Shown here: one piece after another, positions 53,016 to 64,000 of the stretch
Numbering within the stretch: the stretch's first letter is position 1
Layout of the letters: each line of letters begins with the position of its first letter
From: Baylisascaris procyonis
Taxonomy: Eukaryota; Nematoda; Chromadorea; Rhabditida; Ascarididae
Assembly: GCA_037389465.1 (NCBI GenBank)
Contig: JAZARR010000088.1
Span: forward strand, 558,001-622,000
Reading direction: 5' to 3'
DNA: 64,000 nt
Notes under the pieces: model-generated
What the model was told of the DNA's origin: nothing
Database searches by the model: none
The model's input: only the letters and a program-made list of their open reading frames with translations
Program-made: the position numbers and the translations under genes

Positions 53016-54438
53016 AGAACGATTTGGAACATTTACTCGGCGATACTTCAGTTGGAATGTTTTATCCTTTCGTCTTGAAGCTACACTTGTCCAACTCCCT
53101 CCCTGTCGCATGAAAAACAAGTAGAATTCAGAGGAACTTAACATATTGAAGACGGGGGGTGGAAACGCTACAACCGCTCTTGAACTTGATCGGGAAGGAT
53201 TTTTTCCTCACATATTTCATAATTTTTTTGAAAAATTTTTGACTGAAAATGCAGAAATGATTGTTGCTAATTATTTTCATGAAATTTCCTCGATTTCCAA
53301 TAGAAATTCCCTCATCCTTCATATTCGTCCATTTATTATGGTGAAATTGCCACCGAAGTTTCTTGCTTGAGGTTAAATCAGGTAAGGCTGAGGATTGCAT
53401 ATTGATGGCTCAGTGCTGAAAACGTTGCCTGAGAAGTTTTATGAGAACACATTTGACGCGGTGTAAGATCTGACCAACAATTTTTAATCAAAAAAAAAAA
53501 AATCCAACTTCTCGAATTGCAAAACATGTCGAAGCTTGCTTGCATCAGTACTCTGAAGCAAAGAGGAAATAATGCCAAATGGAGTGTGCTCTGAACGATA
53601 GCGGATCTAATGGTACATGAGTTCATCGATAATTTTTGGAAGACGATTAACTGCAATGGAATTGGATCTATAAGGCTTTTAACGATATTTTATCTCCATG
53701 TTATTTTCATTTCACAGGCTGAGACCATTCGAATGAAAGATAGACAGACAAACCCAAACACATATAAACGCACAGATAAGACGTTTTCGCGATGCATTGC
53801 TACAGAAGTTCGAAAACGCTCACATAAGCTTGACGAAGGATGCAAAATCTTAGGAGTGCATGAAACATTTCAGAAATCCGCTCATCGATGCACGCTGGAA
53901 GATGTTATCCCTTCCTTGAGTTTATTCGTGCTGGTTTTTAGAGCAATCATACTCAAACCTCAATAAACAAAAAGTTTTAGCGTGAAAATATTGGTGATGT
54001 TGAAACATGCTGCTATTTCAAAAACATTTTTAGTGGATAAATTTCAAAATTTCTTCAGTAATATAATAGAATGCATTCGTTTTGAGGATGTTCAGGGACG
54101 GTGAATAACTTAAAGGATAATCAAAAATCTGAGCAACGAGATATGTGGATCATAACGATTAAAGAAAAGTTATGTAAATGCGAAGATATTATGACTGTAT
54201 TCTTCTAACACAAATCGGGGAAAAACATAGAAGAAAAAGGATGAAAAACATACAGAAAAAAAAGAATTTTTTTTTCAACATTAATCATCTATTTGGCAGA
54301 AAGTATCTACAAGATTGTTGTGTATGGCAGCGAAAAGCCAATCCAAGATGTCTACTTGTGATCTACCATCGCAGTTATCACATTTATTCATAAAGTCGAT
54401 TCTTGTTTACTGTGCTGCACACAACCTCACTGATCGAC
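53016..54438. other. Intergenic, no supported gene
   Basis: The region follows the GPCR stop codon and should include its 3'UTR; the first clear AATAAA on the plus strand is near 53962. Short frames on both strands (53128-53400, 53378-53656 minus; 53610-53966 plus) have no recognised similarity. Confidence 0.5.
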
Positions 54439-55224
54439 TTATTTGTTCTTGTGCCGCCCCAGGCGATATCTGCGGCTTTCGGCCCGTTTGTGTTCTTTGG
54501 TTCGACTCGTGTTTGGGGGCCGTGCTGCTTCCCCATAAGATACTTCTATCTCACTTGTGCTCTCATACATCGGCATCTACAGACGGTTATCAGTGTGCGT
54601 TGTGCCCTACACACTCAGTCCATTTATGCCGCCGCCTCCAATCACAGCAAAGAAGAAGAAGAGTTATTTGAAATAGAAAACTGCTTATTTTTCACAAATT
54701 ATAGATCCATAAAATCGACAGAAATTGAAGTCAATCGATATTATTGGCTCTACGCATTCTTTTCATCACCTTACTTTTGTCATGTTCGTTGTCCATTCGC
54801 CACTGACTGCCCCGAATGGCGGTTGAACGACTGGCTTGTTTTTATCTCTAAAGACATCTTCAACGATAAACGATGCAAATATCCATACGAAAAAACTGAA
54901 TATTAAGAATGGGATTATCGCTATGAAAGAATCCTAAACATGTACTCCCTGTGAGATATACATTGAACACCGCACCGTTGATCGCAAATCGTTGATCTGC
55001 AAAAATAATTCTTGAGGAAATTTCGATTAAACGAAGTAATTACCGCCTGAATTCGATGACTCGAGATGAGCCGCTTCTCGTATTTCCGGTGGGGCTGCAT
55101 TAATAGCAAAATATTTGCTGTCATTGAGTAAAAGAGGTGCAATTTTGAAACGATTGATGGAAAACAGTGAAAGATTATTTAATTGTGAAATATCGCTATC
55201 CAATGGTGGCAGAAAATTCACTTG
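54439..55224 (-). CDS. Putative single-pass membrane protein, 3' portion, unidentified
   Basis: Four minus-strand segments join in phase: 55224-55044, 54996-54969, 54895-54775 and 54576-54439, with introns of 47, 72 or 73 and 198 bases. The product reads QVNFLPPLDSDISQLNNLSL on to AAPPEIREAAHLESSNSG, then a hydrophobic helix AVFFVWIFASFIVEDVF created exactly across the second junction. A polar region (KNKPVVQPPFGAVSGEW) and a basic tail ending RRYRLGRHKNK precede TAA 54441-54439. This suggests a type I protein with a short cytosolic tail. The frame of the first segment is open up to about 55300, so the 5' part is missing; further exons may lie upstream on the minus strand. I do not recognise the family. 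The 28-base second exon is unusually small. A 167-codon plus-strand frame (54403-54906) covers the same DNA and is the main rival. Confidence 0.38.
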
Positions 55225-55310
55225 CTGAAGAGTCGTGCTAGTTCCCTCTTTATATAGCTCGGTGAGGGGTCCAATTTCAGGATATTTACGAGCTATACTT
55301 GATCATGCCC

Positions 55311-58129
55311 ATCTAAATAATTAGTCGAATTGCACTCTTAAGCCGCTTACATGCAATAAGTACCAAAAAAGAAAGTGCTGCAGATGCCGCGAATGTAGGC
55401 CGGAAATGTGCACTCTTAATGTAGAGAATCCGTAAGTGAAAGTGAGAAATTCGCACATGTAACTGAAGTGGCGAAGTTATGGATGTGAATATACGTAATC
55501 AAGTCATTTTTCGAAGTTTCTGACAGATGGAGAATCACTGAAAAGCACTGGCACTGTCAGTAGGAACCCGTACTCTCCTCCCCCCCTCATCTCCTTCATC
55601 CTCTGATGCTTAAAGCCCGTCTCTTAAAATCCATGCAATAATGCTTTATTTTCTCTGCTATGCCCCCCCCCTGAAAAAAAAATTACGATGAAAATGAGAG
55701 TTACGATGAAATAGCGATCATTCCTGATGCTTCTATAGCTATACACTACTCAGGTCATTCATTGCTAATATGCCAAGTAATTGAATGGCTAAATCATGTG
55801 TTCCAGCATTACATGAAACCTATTTTCATACCAAGTCCTCATAGCTTCTGATGGTCCAAATAAGATTAACTTAACAATGAATGCTCTTTACTCGAAGGCA
55901 AAATTCATTACCAACCCCATTCACATTATCCAATGGCCAGCATCATTTATCATTTGCAAAACGGTCACAAGAAGAAAGGAAATTCTGACTTCAAAGAATT
56001 CAGTCAGCCAACAAACAGCGTTTGGAAAAAGAACACAACACCAACTGGTACTTTTTGACTCTCGCGAAATAAAATATTCATATTTCAATTGATCAGGTCG
56101 GTCGCTTTTGCAATCGTAGAGTCCAAGACGCGTCGAAATTTTTTTCACATCAGAACGACTACTACTGATTCAAAAATTACACGTCAACGTCAATTATAGT
56201 ATAAGCGGCCATTATGCCCGCAAAATTCGCATACCTACCTTCTATGTTTTCCAAATTGAAACTACCGGACAAAAAGAGACATACGCACATATGAACAAAC
56301 GCAAAAACCCTGTGAGGAGCGTGACGTACACTGTTCAAGAAGTTCCATCAACTAGCAGTAAATAACACATTTTTTAGATATAATAAACTTTCCTGTGATT
56401 AGAATAAAGAAGAACAAGTTGCAAGATTTCAACACTCATTGCGACAGCTCATGCCATCCCCTCTCATCATAGCCGACATGCGCGGACACACAGTACACAT
56501 ATACACAATACGCAAGTGAACATATACGGGCACGCACAGGTTTTCCTCATGCACATTTGCAACGTACGCTGCCACACGCAAGTGTTCAGAACGTTGATAT
56601 GGGGGGAACTAATGTCAGCGCGAACGTAAACCAAGACCATCTCATGAAACTGCTTCCTCGAATGTACGATTGGTGCATTTTTGCAAAACACTGTAGGAAT
56701 TCGAGGTCACGTATTATCAGCCAGATTTTATCACTTATCTCTACTCGACTACCAGCCGTAAACAGCGATTGCCTTGCAGTGAGGTTTCCATAGAAGCTTA
56801 TGTAATTCTTGTACTGTATCCAATCTTTGTGATGATGAAATGGTTGGAGTCGAGCCTTACGCTTACCATTCTGCACTCATTACCAGTTTGGACCTAGCAC
56901 AACTTAAAAGCTCGGATAAAACTTGACAGAGATTCGGTTGACATAATTCTTGCAGCGAGTCAATTTCCTAAACTGCTGCTCATTACGAAATGTTCAGAAT
57001 TCTTTGAAAAAACCTGAAATCTTTATCCTCAACTGTTTCATTCCTCAACTACACATCGCTGGGAATCCACTCTAGCAATGTGTGTATTGTTTCGTTCCTG
57101 ACAGCTGACGCTGCTTACAACCATTCATTTAGCAGTTCAGTGCTTTTAAAGCGATTGTTCCAGTTTGTTTATTGTCATTTTTGAAAGAGCTGTTGGAAAA
57201 TGCACTGAAAAAAAAAAGAAAAACTTCTTATCAGAAAAAATTCGCCTCAGGTCTTCTGAAAGAGTTGTTCCTCGTTCAGTAGGCCCGAATAGTTAACAAA
57301 TAAGAGGATATGAATCGGCAAATAAGGCAAGAAATATTTCAGTTGAATTGCAGAAACTATTTCGGTAGATTAATTGCAGAATAAGTAAAGATCTTTTGTG
57401 CTGGTCTGATCAAAGCAAGTCGAGAATGTGAATGCAACAACGTATTCAATCTGTCCGCACTTGTCACTTTTTGGTTAGTGCATGCGAAATGAATTAAAAA
57501 AGAGATGGAGTATAATTGTTGATAATAACACTTTAAGGGAACTAATAACCGATGTTCACTTGCAGCAGTTCTCTTTGTTAAAGTTAGCTGATAAAGTTGC
57601 ATATTTATATGATGCAAAAAAAAAAGTTTATTTCTTCATTGCCAGAGTTCAACAATTTCTGCTTAAATATTCATATCTTTATTGCATTGATAATGAAACT
57701 CAGATGAATTTCCTCTTCCTCCGTTAAGATAGATACCGAATTTAGTACAACACAAACCCCTTCTCTTGTTTTTGATTAATGAAAGCGATACTTGCATATT
57801 TTTGTGTGGTAAATGATTCGGAATTCCTCATTTATATGTTCAATGTGGAGTATTTTCTGCATTTTTATGAACGACACATCCTCCACTTAATAATGATTAG
57901 TCATATCATTAATTTTTCATACAACTTAACATTGCTTTATCACACTACTCTTACTCGTGATTTTCTACATGAGATTGCTTCGAATTATTAAATTTCCTAA
58001 TCGAAGTTGGTTTCTTAATGCCCTTAGTAATTTGCATACCTTAGTTTAGTTCAAAGAATGAAAAAACTGCCGCTCCAACGACTAGATTTGACCCAACTGA
58101 TTATGGAGCTGGCTATTTTTCGTTGAGCG
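55311..58129. other. No confirmed gene; weak exon candidates
   Basis: Several patches are open on one or both strands (minus near 55930-56140, both strands at 56550-56800, plus at 57482-57990), without a recognisable family. Minus-strand patches could be upstream exons of the membrane-protein gene at 54.4-55.2 kb. C runs occur near 55577 and 55662. Confidence 0.4.
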
Positions 58130-58500
58130 CCCCTCAGCTATCCACATCATGCGACTGCGTAGCCCCTAATCCATAGGGCAGAGCGCAACTGCGCACGTGT
58201 TTTACGCATGAGGAGCAAGTGCGCACGTGATGACCACATGGGGTGGACAAATATAATCGGGGCTACGAAGAAAGTGTCGACATAGGGCGTGTCTTCTTGA
58301 AAACGGCTTGGCAAGCACCTCCCCCCTCGATCGGGTTTCGCCGGTGCACGGTCGGACGAAGTATGGCATTAGGTTGGCCAGTTACGTCCAAATGTGTCTC
58401 GCTTTCCTGAACTGCAGTACATCGAGCAAGGCAACGATCCTACACTCGACTGTTCAAGTTGTACTGATTGCTCTACTTTGTCAACCCACTCACAAGTATA
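58130..58500. other. GC-rich island in AT-rich sequence
   Basis: This stretch is clearly more GC-rich than its flanks, with words such as GCGCACGTG twice (58191-58199 and 58220-58228). It is open on the plus strand over about 85 codons (HGRTKYGIRLASYVQMCLAF with a following hydrophobic run) and over a long minus frame. It could be an exon followed by a GTATAT donor, a regulatory CpG-like island, or an old repeat; I cannot decide. Confidence 0.35.
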
Positions 58501-59090
58501 TACCCATGGCGTTCTTTGCGATGCGTTGCTTCTATATCACCAATGAGTCGTCTGTTTACCGTTAGTGCAAAGTTATGTCCTCATATCAGTGCAAAGTGCA
58601 TTGGCATTTCAAGTTTTTACGCTCTCATCTGGTGGTTGCTTGCCGTTCATTATGAAACGGTTACTTGTTTTGCTAATAGCAATGTGATAGGTATCCACGT
58701 TTCATTTCTTCAATAGCGAATTGAAATATTCCTTTTTATTGGAATAATGCCCTATATACTCGAATATTATGCGTGAGGCTTTGAAGGCGATTAAGTTAAC
58801 AGTGAATAGAGATTCTCGCAACAGGGCTATCAACCTAGCACATAACACTTTACATATCCTCTTTCTGTTTTCATTAATTTTCCAAATTTCCTCACAATTA
58901 TGACTTTTTATACGCTTATACAAATTTATGCTTTCAAGCACACTATAGTGGTTTTATTTCTATGCGAATATATATGTACGTGTTTGTATGTGTTGAGTGC
59001 GTGCATCGTTTTCTTCTTATTGCTGAATCTCGATGAATTGCATAAAATATTCTTTCGAGGCTTAGAAATTATTGATGAATGTAATTTCAG

Positions 59091-59310
59091 TTCGAAACTA
59101 TCATGCTTTCAACGCTTCTTTCAACAATGGAATGCTGTATACTGCTTGGTGCAGTAGTACAAGCGCTTTTCTCGTTCATCAATCCGAAATTTTGTTCGTT
59201 GATCGCAGTTCTCTTTGTACTTCTACCACTTTCGGCGTTTATACCGATGCTGCTTGTTAAATCACAGATGGGCGCTTCTGCTCATGATGAACCCATAAGA
59301 AGTTCTTGAA
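59091..59310 (+). CDS. Putative membrane-protein exon, unidentified
   Basis: After a good AATTTCAG acceptor, a frame of 73 codons reads FETIMLSTLLSTMECCILLG with two hydrophobic segments (the second LIAVLFVLLPLSAFIPMLL), then VKSQMGASAHDEPIRSS and TGA 59307-59309. A strong GTAAGT donor starts at 59311, one base past the stop. Either this is a terminal coding exon with a 3'UTR intron, or another frame is used upstream of an internal GTTAAA donor. A second plus frame (RNYHAFNASFNNGMLYTAW) also runs far. A downstream hydrophobic exon candidate lies at about 61157-61300. No family recognised. Confidence 0.3.
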
Positions 59311-59893
59311 GTAAGTGATATCTACATCTTATAGCCAGCATAATTAATAACGGTATATTTTTTACCAATTGGGGAGTTGCCTTTGTGATGACTACTGTAT
59401 ATGGCTCGTTTAGTAAATGTTTTACCGCAACATCAGCTACCATTGCTTAGGCTACAGTATTGACTCAGGCTCTCTTTTTTTGCTTCAGATTCCTTGAAGG
59501 CAGTGGCTGCAACATCATAGAGGCTATGAAGCCCTAAGTACTCGCATGTTTAAAGAACAAACAGAACCATAAAGAAAGCGTGGTCGCAATAGGAAATTCG
59601 AAAGTTCGTTGCCCAGTTAAAACCTTTTCGATTGTTAACGTAAAGAAGATGCTTTAGTTCTACACGAAGTAACGTCATAAATCGACTGGAACCTTTTCCA
59701 TCTTGCATTAAGTAGAGTTAAATGTCATTTTCAGATGTATTTCTTAGTTAAACGGAAACGGTACTGTGCCGTATTTTGCTGTTAATTATTACTTATATTG
59801 CATATGTTCACTGTGTTGAATGCTTGTGATATAGGCGTTCGATAAATTCATCAAACTAATTAACCAAAGCCCTGTTGTTTAAAAAACAGCCAG

Positions 59894-59895
<2 letters not shown>

Positions 59896-59962
<67 letters not shown>
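59896..59962. repeat. (TA)n microsatellite
   Basis: About 67 bases of pure TA. Confidence 0.95.
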
Positions 59963-59965
<3 letters not shown>

Positions 59966-61156
59966 ATGCAGAATATGACGTTCAGAAAAAATGTGACTAC
60001 CGTTTATAAAAATTGCATATTGCCTAACTGGAAGAAAATGTTCTGTAATGAAATTTAGTAAGCCAACGATATCAATTTTACGGCCAATGATTCACTTTTT
60101 CTTCTTTTCAGCTGAAATTTCTTGTACTTTCACTCACTTTCCAGATGTTGTTGCTTTCTCATTTCAGTGAATTGTTGCTGTGAACTATTTGGCAAGGTCG
60201 ATATTCACATCAAACATCTATGCGTTCGTATTTCACGTGAACCCTCGCCTCAGGCAGACCGGGAATCGATTCCCTTGTCTTTTTTTGGGCGAATCGTCCA
60301 TCGTTCTCTTCTATGGTGATGTATTACCAATATAATTTGAGCTATTTTTGCTTTCAGGCATGCATTCTACGCTATTTTAATTCAGATTTTCCCGTAATGA
60401 AGTTGATCATCCACTTTTCAACTAGCAACTGCGACGTTTAAAAATTTTTATAGTAATTAACTAGAGTGGATGATTTTCTACTGTGAAAATTGCATTGAAT
60501 TTAAATGTATGCAATTTCATTCATACTTTATGCCATATCATGGAAATTTCATATCGCAAGTCTCAATATTATTACGTGTACAAATAATTTTTTAACGTTA
60601 TTTTAAGCACTACCTGCATCAGGTATATGAAAATTTACATAATAAAAATCACTATTTTTTTGTTGTGAAGATACATTTCTCAAGTGCCGGATAACACTCA
60701 TTGCTTGAAATATCGTAAAATATTTCAAATTAACGAATGACATCATTGTTTTCTATATTTTCGTGACTAATTTCCATATAATTTGCGCAAAATTTCGATG
60801 CCGTCTAGCGGAAGTGGAAGATTTTCAAATTTTTATCGTATTCAGTAAATACGTACTATAGTAATGAAGCAAACACTGTTGCGCGAATCAGTTGCCTTCT
60901 AAAGTTTGCTTTTATTGGAATATAAATTTCGAAGTTAAATATAGAGCAACCATCGATGACTGCCAATTTTCGGTTGTATGCACTTAACCACTATAACTGT
61001 TATTTGCCTCCTATGGACTAAGCACTTATTTGTTCAATTTTATATTGAACTTACCTCTGTTGTTTGTATAAAATTGTTTTCGCAATATTATTATCATATA
61101 AAAATACATGATTGATGCCTTATCTCATAGAATTTTTTTCTCTGTTTTGTTTCAGG

Positions 61157-61300
61157 CATAGGATGGTAACCATCTCATTGGTCGTCGGAACAATATTATC
61201 GTTGTTTATGTTATTTGTTCGTTTTGCATTTGCAGTTGTTCACATTTATTTATGCAAAATGGTTTTATTTTTCTTTCATGGTGGAATAAACAAAATTTAA
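61157..61300 (+). CDS. Putative terminal exon with a transmembrane segment
   Basis: A TTTGTTTCAG acceptor is followed by a single open frame entering in phase 2: HRMVTISLVVGTILSLFMLF, VRFAFAVVHIYLCKMV, then TAA at 61298-61300, with AATAAA at the very end of the frame. It encodes one or two hydrophobic helices. The other two frames stop at once. It may be the last exon of a gene that includes the candidate at 59091-59310, but the phases of the two do not fit with any donor I can see. No family recognised. Confidence 0.25.
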   Translation, partial: HRMVTISLVVGTILSLFMLFVRFAFAVVHIYLCKMVLFFFHGGINKI

Positions 61301-61421
61301 AACAGAGAAATTGAACAAGGGAACGATAAAAGAACATGAAAACAACGTACTTTCATATTTATGATCCTTAGATGAAAATGTTTAGAATGATATAAGCGTA
61401 TGAGGAAGGATTAGAAAATTA

Positions 61422-61821
61422 TTACAATAATAAATTCTCTCGGTGAAATATTCTTCTTCTATATTCCCAGCTGCACACTGAAAAAAAAAAAATGAATGAA
61501 ACGCGGTTCAACAGTAAATTACAGTAAAGCGAAGCAAAATTAAGCGTTGCATTCAACTCATATCCGTGATGACAGCTGTGTGGCAATACTAATATTTCAT
61601 GTATAGGACGAGTTAAACAAGTGATACTTTTATCGGAAACGTTAGATGCTATCCTACCGCCGCATTTCTTAACATTTTGGTACTGAATAATCAATTCTGA
61701 TGGAACTGTCTTCTGAGACTGTTCAATGAATTTATTAATGCAGGGTTCGTTGCAATGTTTTTTTTTGTCATCAGGGTTTACATGTAAGAAATTGGAAAAG
61801 ATTCTAAAAAATTCCTCATCC
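61422..61821 (-). CDS. Putative cysteine-containing protein, 3' exons, unidentified
   Basis: A minus-strand frame runs from an ATGCAG acceptor (exon start 61821) to TAA 61424-61422. It reads DEEFFRIFSNFLHVNPDDKK, NEPCINKFIEQSQKTVPSEL, KKCGGRIASNVSDKSITC and LPHSCHHGYELNATLNFASL. A 45-base candidate intron (61522-61478: GTAATT donor, T-rich acceptor ending TTTTTCAG) sits inside; being a multiple of three, it leaves the end of the frame readable either way. With it removed the segment encodes 117 residues, six of them before the intron being Cys in spaced pairs, as in small secreted nematode proteins. The 5' exons are not found. No family recognised, although length and composition make it one of the better unidentified frames in the window. 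Confidence 0.4.
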
Positions 61822-63680
61822 CTGCATCTTTGAGAGTGAAAAATATCAAGCACAAATTTTCTCTTGAGTTTTTTTATAAAAAACGAAATATTTGCTTCCT
61901 GTTACTCTCATATGCTCACGATTTTTTTTTCTTCTAAAAGTGCCACCCATGAGTTGTGTTATTCTATAAATTTCCGTCCAACTGCCAAATATAGGTCTCA
62001 TTTCCTATCCTCTCAATAACTACTGCTATAATTAAGTATAAATATAAAGCAATTATGCTCAGATTTTGGCTCAGAGTTGCGTCGATACTGCAGTCAACAG
62101 ATATTACATTAGAATAAGAATTTCATAGTGTTGGATTTTTGCTTTCACTATGTTGCGCTACCTTCGAATATAGTTTCTGTTATCTTATTGATATGAGGTT
62201 ACAACATAACCATTCAGCCATTCATATGCCGAATTTCGAAGAAGCAATAAAAAACAGATCGCTTCTTGAGTTTATCTTAAACATAAATATATGAAAGCGT
62301 TATCTAATGCACTCCTTAGGCGCATGTTCAGCGATTCATTCGCATTTCCATATTGCCGTCATTATGAACAACACGTGATCGATAAGTGTCTTTAAGGAAA
62401 ACAAGTTATTTCTATTTGCAGCCGACTGGTTGCATGATCGGTTTTTCTCAATAAAATGCTAAACAGTGCATGTTGCACTTCAATCTGCGAATCATGCCAC
62501 TAGCGAAGTAGAAATAACAAAATCACGCCACCCTCTGGCAAAATGTCATCTGCATCGACATTCCAGTCGCCGTCCTATATTCAGTGAATAAGATTTTCTG
62601 AACTATCCATCAGTTTTGAGCGTACGTGAAGCTGCTTGATTTTTCAGTAGATAATGAAACCAGATAAGGCATAAAATAAAGCCAACAGCATAAGTATTTA
62701 ATACGCTATACGTTTATCCTCTTCCACCATAACATTTTCAAAGTGATCCAGTTTATTTAGCCATCTACTTGGTTCATTCTTTTACTGCAGCCGTTTCGAC
62801 CAGCTGAACGTATACGACGATAAGTTGAAGTTTAAAAGGAGTAGAACTCGCCGAATATTCATAGAGTGCGCATCTGATTCGTTCATTTGCACTGGTCATC
62901 GGAATCTATATGGTTCATGAACATATGTGACACTTCATCTAGGCGAACAAAACCAACTAGCGAATATCTGTGATGAACGACGTTCAACTATCTTAAATCT
63001 ATTTACGATTGCATATTTCTTAACAATGAGGTTATTGTTCTCAATTTCGGTCCTGGAACGCTTGTTTGCGTATTCTGAATAATGCAAGTTGCGAACTTTA
63101 CCACATCTTCGCAGGCATTTTTATATGGCGTACGTGTGTTCGTGCTAGGTAGGTTGATCTTTGCACAATTTTCGAGTGAAGGAGAGCGGAGAGGGAGGAG
63201 AGATGTTGGAGGGGGAGGAAGGCGGTTCGGTTAGGGTCAGTTGGGAGCAGTTTCTGTAATTCGGTTCTGTTCATATATAGCTTGCTTCATTTTGTGGCTC
63301 TCTTGGTGCGTTGACATGGTGAGAAATTGGACAGTTTTGTTTTCGTGAACCGTGTAGAGATTTCATCATATAACTCTAATCGTTACAATTTTCTTTGCCC
63401 TTGTAAAAGTTTCCATTGGTGAACATTGTGAATAACAAAATTGTTAGCTACCCGCTGCCTGGAGGCGTTGATAACACGTCGATACATAAGATGGGCTCGG
63501 TGTTAAAAGTTGTAGTTTCGGAGTTGATTTCAGTGACCACACCCGTTCCCTTCCCCTACCTTTAAACACTGAGAGTAGCTTATAAATCGGCTTTGAATAT
63601 GTGTAGGGCATGTGCAGTGGCCTGTGTCCGTTGATTAGTTTTTGTAGTGCTATTAAATTGCGGACAGTGCTTTATTACAG
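61822..63680. other. Intergenic, no supported gene
   Basis: AT-rich. A short minus-strand candidate near 62526-62580 (DGDWNVDADDILPEGG after an ATATAG acceptor) could be an upstream exon of the 61.4-61.8 kb gene, but is too short to trust. A purine-rich G/A tract lies at about 63180-63225. Upstream sequence of the UPF0729 gene is included. Confidence 0.45.
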
Positions 63681-63695
63681 GGTCCACCGCAGATA

Positions 63696-63944
63696 ATGGT
63701 GTGCGTACCGTGCTTGATCCTGCCATTCCTCTTGGCGATTTATTTGAAATTCATCCAGCCTTATGTGCTGCGTCTTATTCCTGAAGCGTGGAGAACCAAA
63801 TTCGATGCATTACTCTATCCAACGTGCCCGGCCAGACCACCTGCTGTGCTAGAAAAAACGACAAAGAGCGAGACGACGACACAGTTGGGCAACAGTTCGG
63901 AGCAGGCATGTTGCGATCAGAGGGTTCGCGAAAAGGCCGATTAA
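63696..63944 (+). CDS. UPF0729 family protein (C18orf32-like)
   Basis: A single uninterrupted frame of 82 codons begins MVCVPCLILPFLLAIYLKFI and continues QPYVLRLIPEAW, matching the conserved N-terminal block of the UPF0729 family (human C18orf32 begins with the same MVCxPC motif, a hydrophobic stretch and a F(I/L)xPY sequence). The family is small, with one N-terminal hydrophobic segment (about residues 6-22). The human member is associated with the endoplasmic reticulum and lipid droplets and has been linked to GPI-anchor inositol deacylation. The remainder is polar, Thr/Ser/Lys-rich and poorly conserved, ending REKAD. ATG 63696 lies 15 bases after a TTATTACAG acceptor (63672-63680), suggesting a trans-spliced or cis-spliced 5'UTR. 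The coding region appears intron-less and complete. Confidence 0.85.
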   Translation: MVCVPCLILPFLLAIYLKFIQPYVLRLIPEAWRTKFDALLYPTCPARPPAVLEKTTKSETTTQLGNSSEQACCDQRVREKAD

Positions 63945-64000
63945 AAGAAGTAATTCACCGCAACAGACTCAAGTTGTGACCCAAATGATCGGTATTTGTT

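Noticed and set aside
54403..54906. 167-codon plus-strand ORF
   Set aside because: No recognisable family and no start or splice context. The minus strand of the same DNA gives a phase-consistent multi-exon model, so I list that instead. The plus reading is not excluded.

Overview
The window is ordinary nuclear DNA of a nematode. The genes are split into many small exons by AT-rich introns with TTTCAG-type acceptors, and initiator codons sit just behind acceptor-like TTTTTGCAG or TTTAG sites, as expected if spliced-leader trans-splicing is used. The best-recognised products have nematode or metazoan relatives. I cannot name the species. Introns of 0.3-3 kb, long (TA)n tracts and low gene density would suit a parasitic nematode with a relaxed genome better than Caenorhabditis; that is inference. 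Exon joins were rebuilt by hand from reading phase and protein-family knowledge, without RNA evidence.

Layout, left to right. 1-3.2 kb: nothing recognised. 3.2-4.3 kb: a GC-richer, coding-like but frame-broken stretch. 8.5-10.3 kb (+): a three-exon LysM-domain protein of the LYSMD1/2 type. 10.5-15.0 kb (-): five-exon ribosomal protein L4 (rpl-4), tail-to-tail with the LysM gene and separated from it by 189 bp. 17.1-24.2 kb (+): a complete 12-exon acyl-CoA synthetase (4-coumarate:CoA-ligase-like ANL superfamily, 544 aa). 24.6-24.9 kb: a short coding-like relic. 26.3-33.3 kb (-): an eight-exon nuclear hormone receptor of the HNF4 (NR2A) type. 33.3-43.0 kb: gene desert. 43.0-53.0 kb (+): a nine-exon seven-transmembrane receptor closest to thyrotropin-releasing-hormone receptors (trhr-1 type); its second intron holds about 0.9 kb of GT-rich simple sequence. 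54.4-55.2 kb (-): a putative unidentified single-pass membrane protein, 3' part only. 58-61.3 kb (+): scattered membrane-like exon candidates. 61.4-61.8 kb (-): a cysteine-containing unidentified 3' exon. 63.7-63.9 kb (+): a small UPF0729 (C18orf32-like) protein.

The genes do not form an operon or an evident pathway. An HNF4-type receptor beside an acyl-CoA synthetase is thematically lipid-related, because HNF4-class receptors control fatty-acid metabolism genes in animals, but adjacency is not evidence of regulation. I found no tRNA, rRNA, spliced-leader RNA, CRISPR array or intact transposon. I also found no convincing novel system. The most useful leads are the unidentified genes at the right, the frame-broken coding relics, and the unusually relaxed 5' splice sites.
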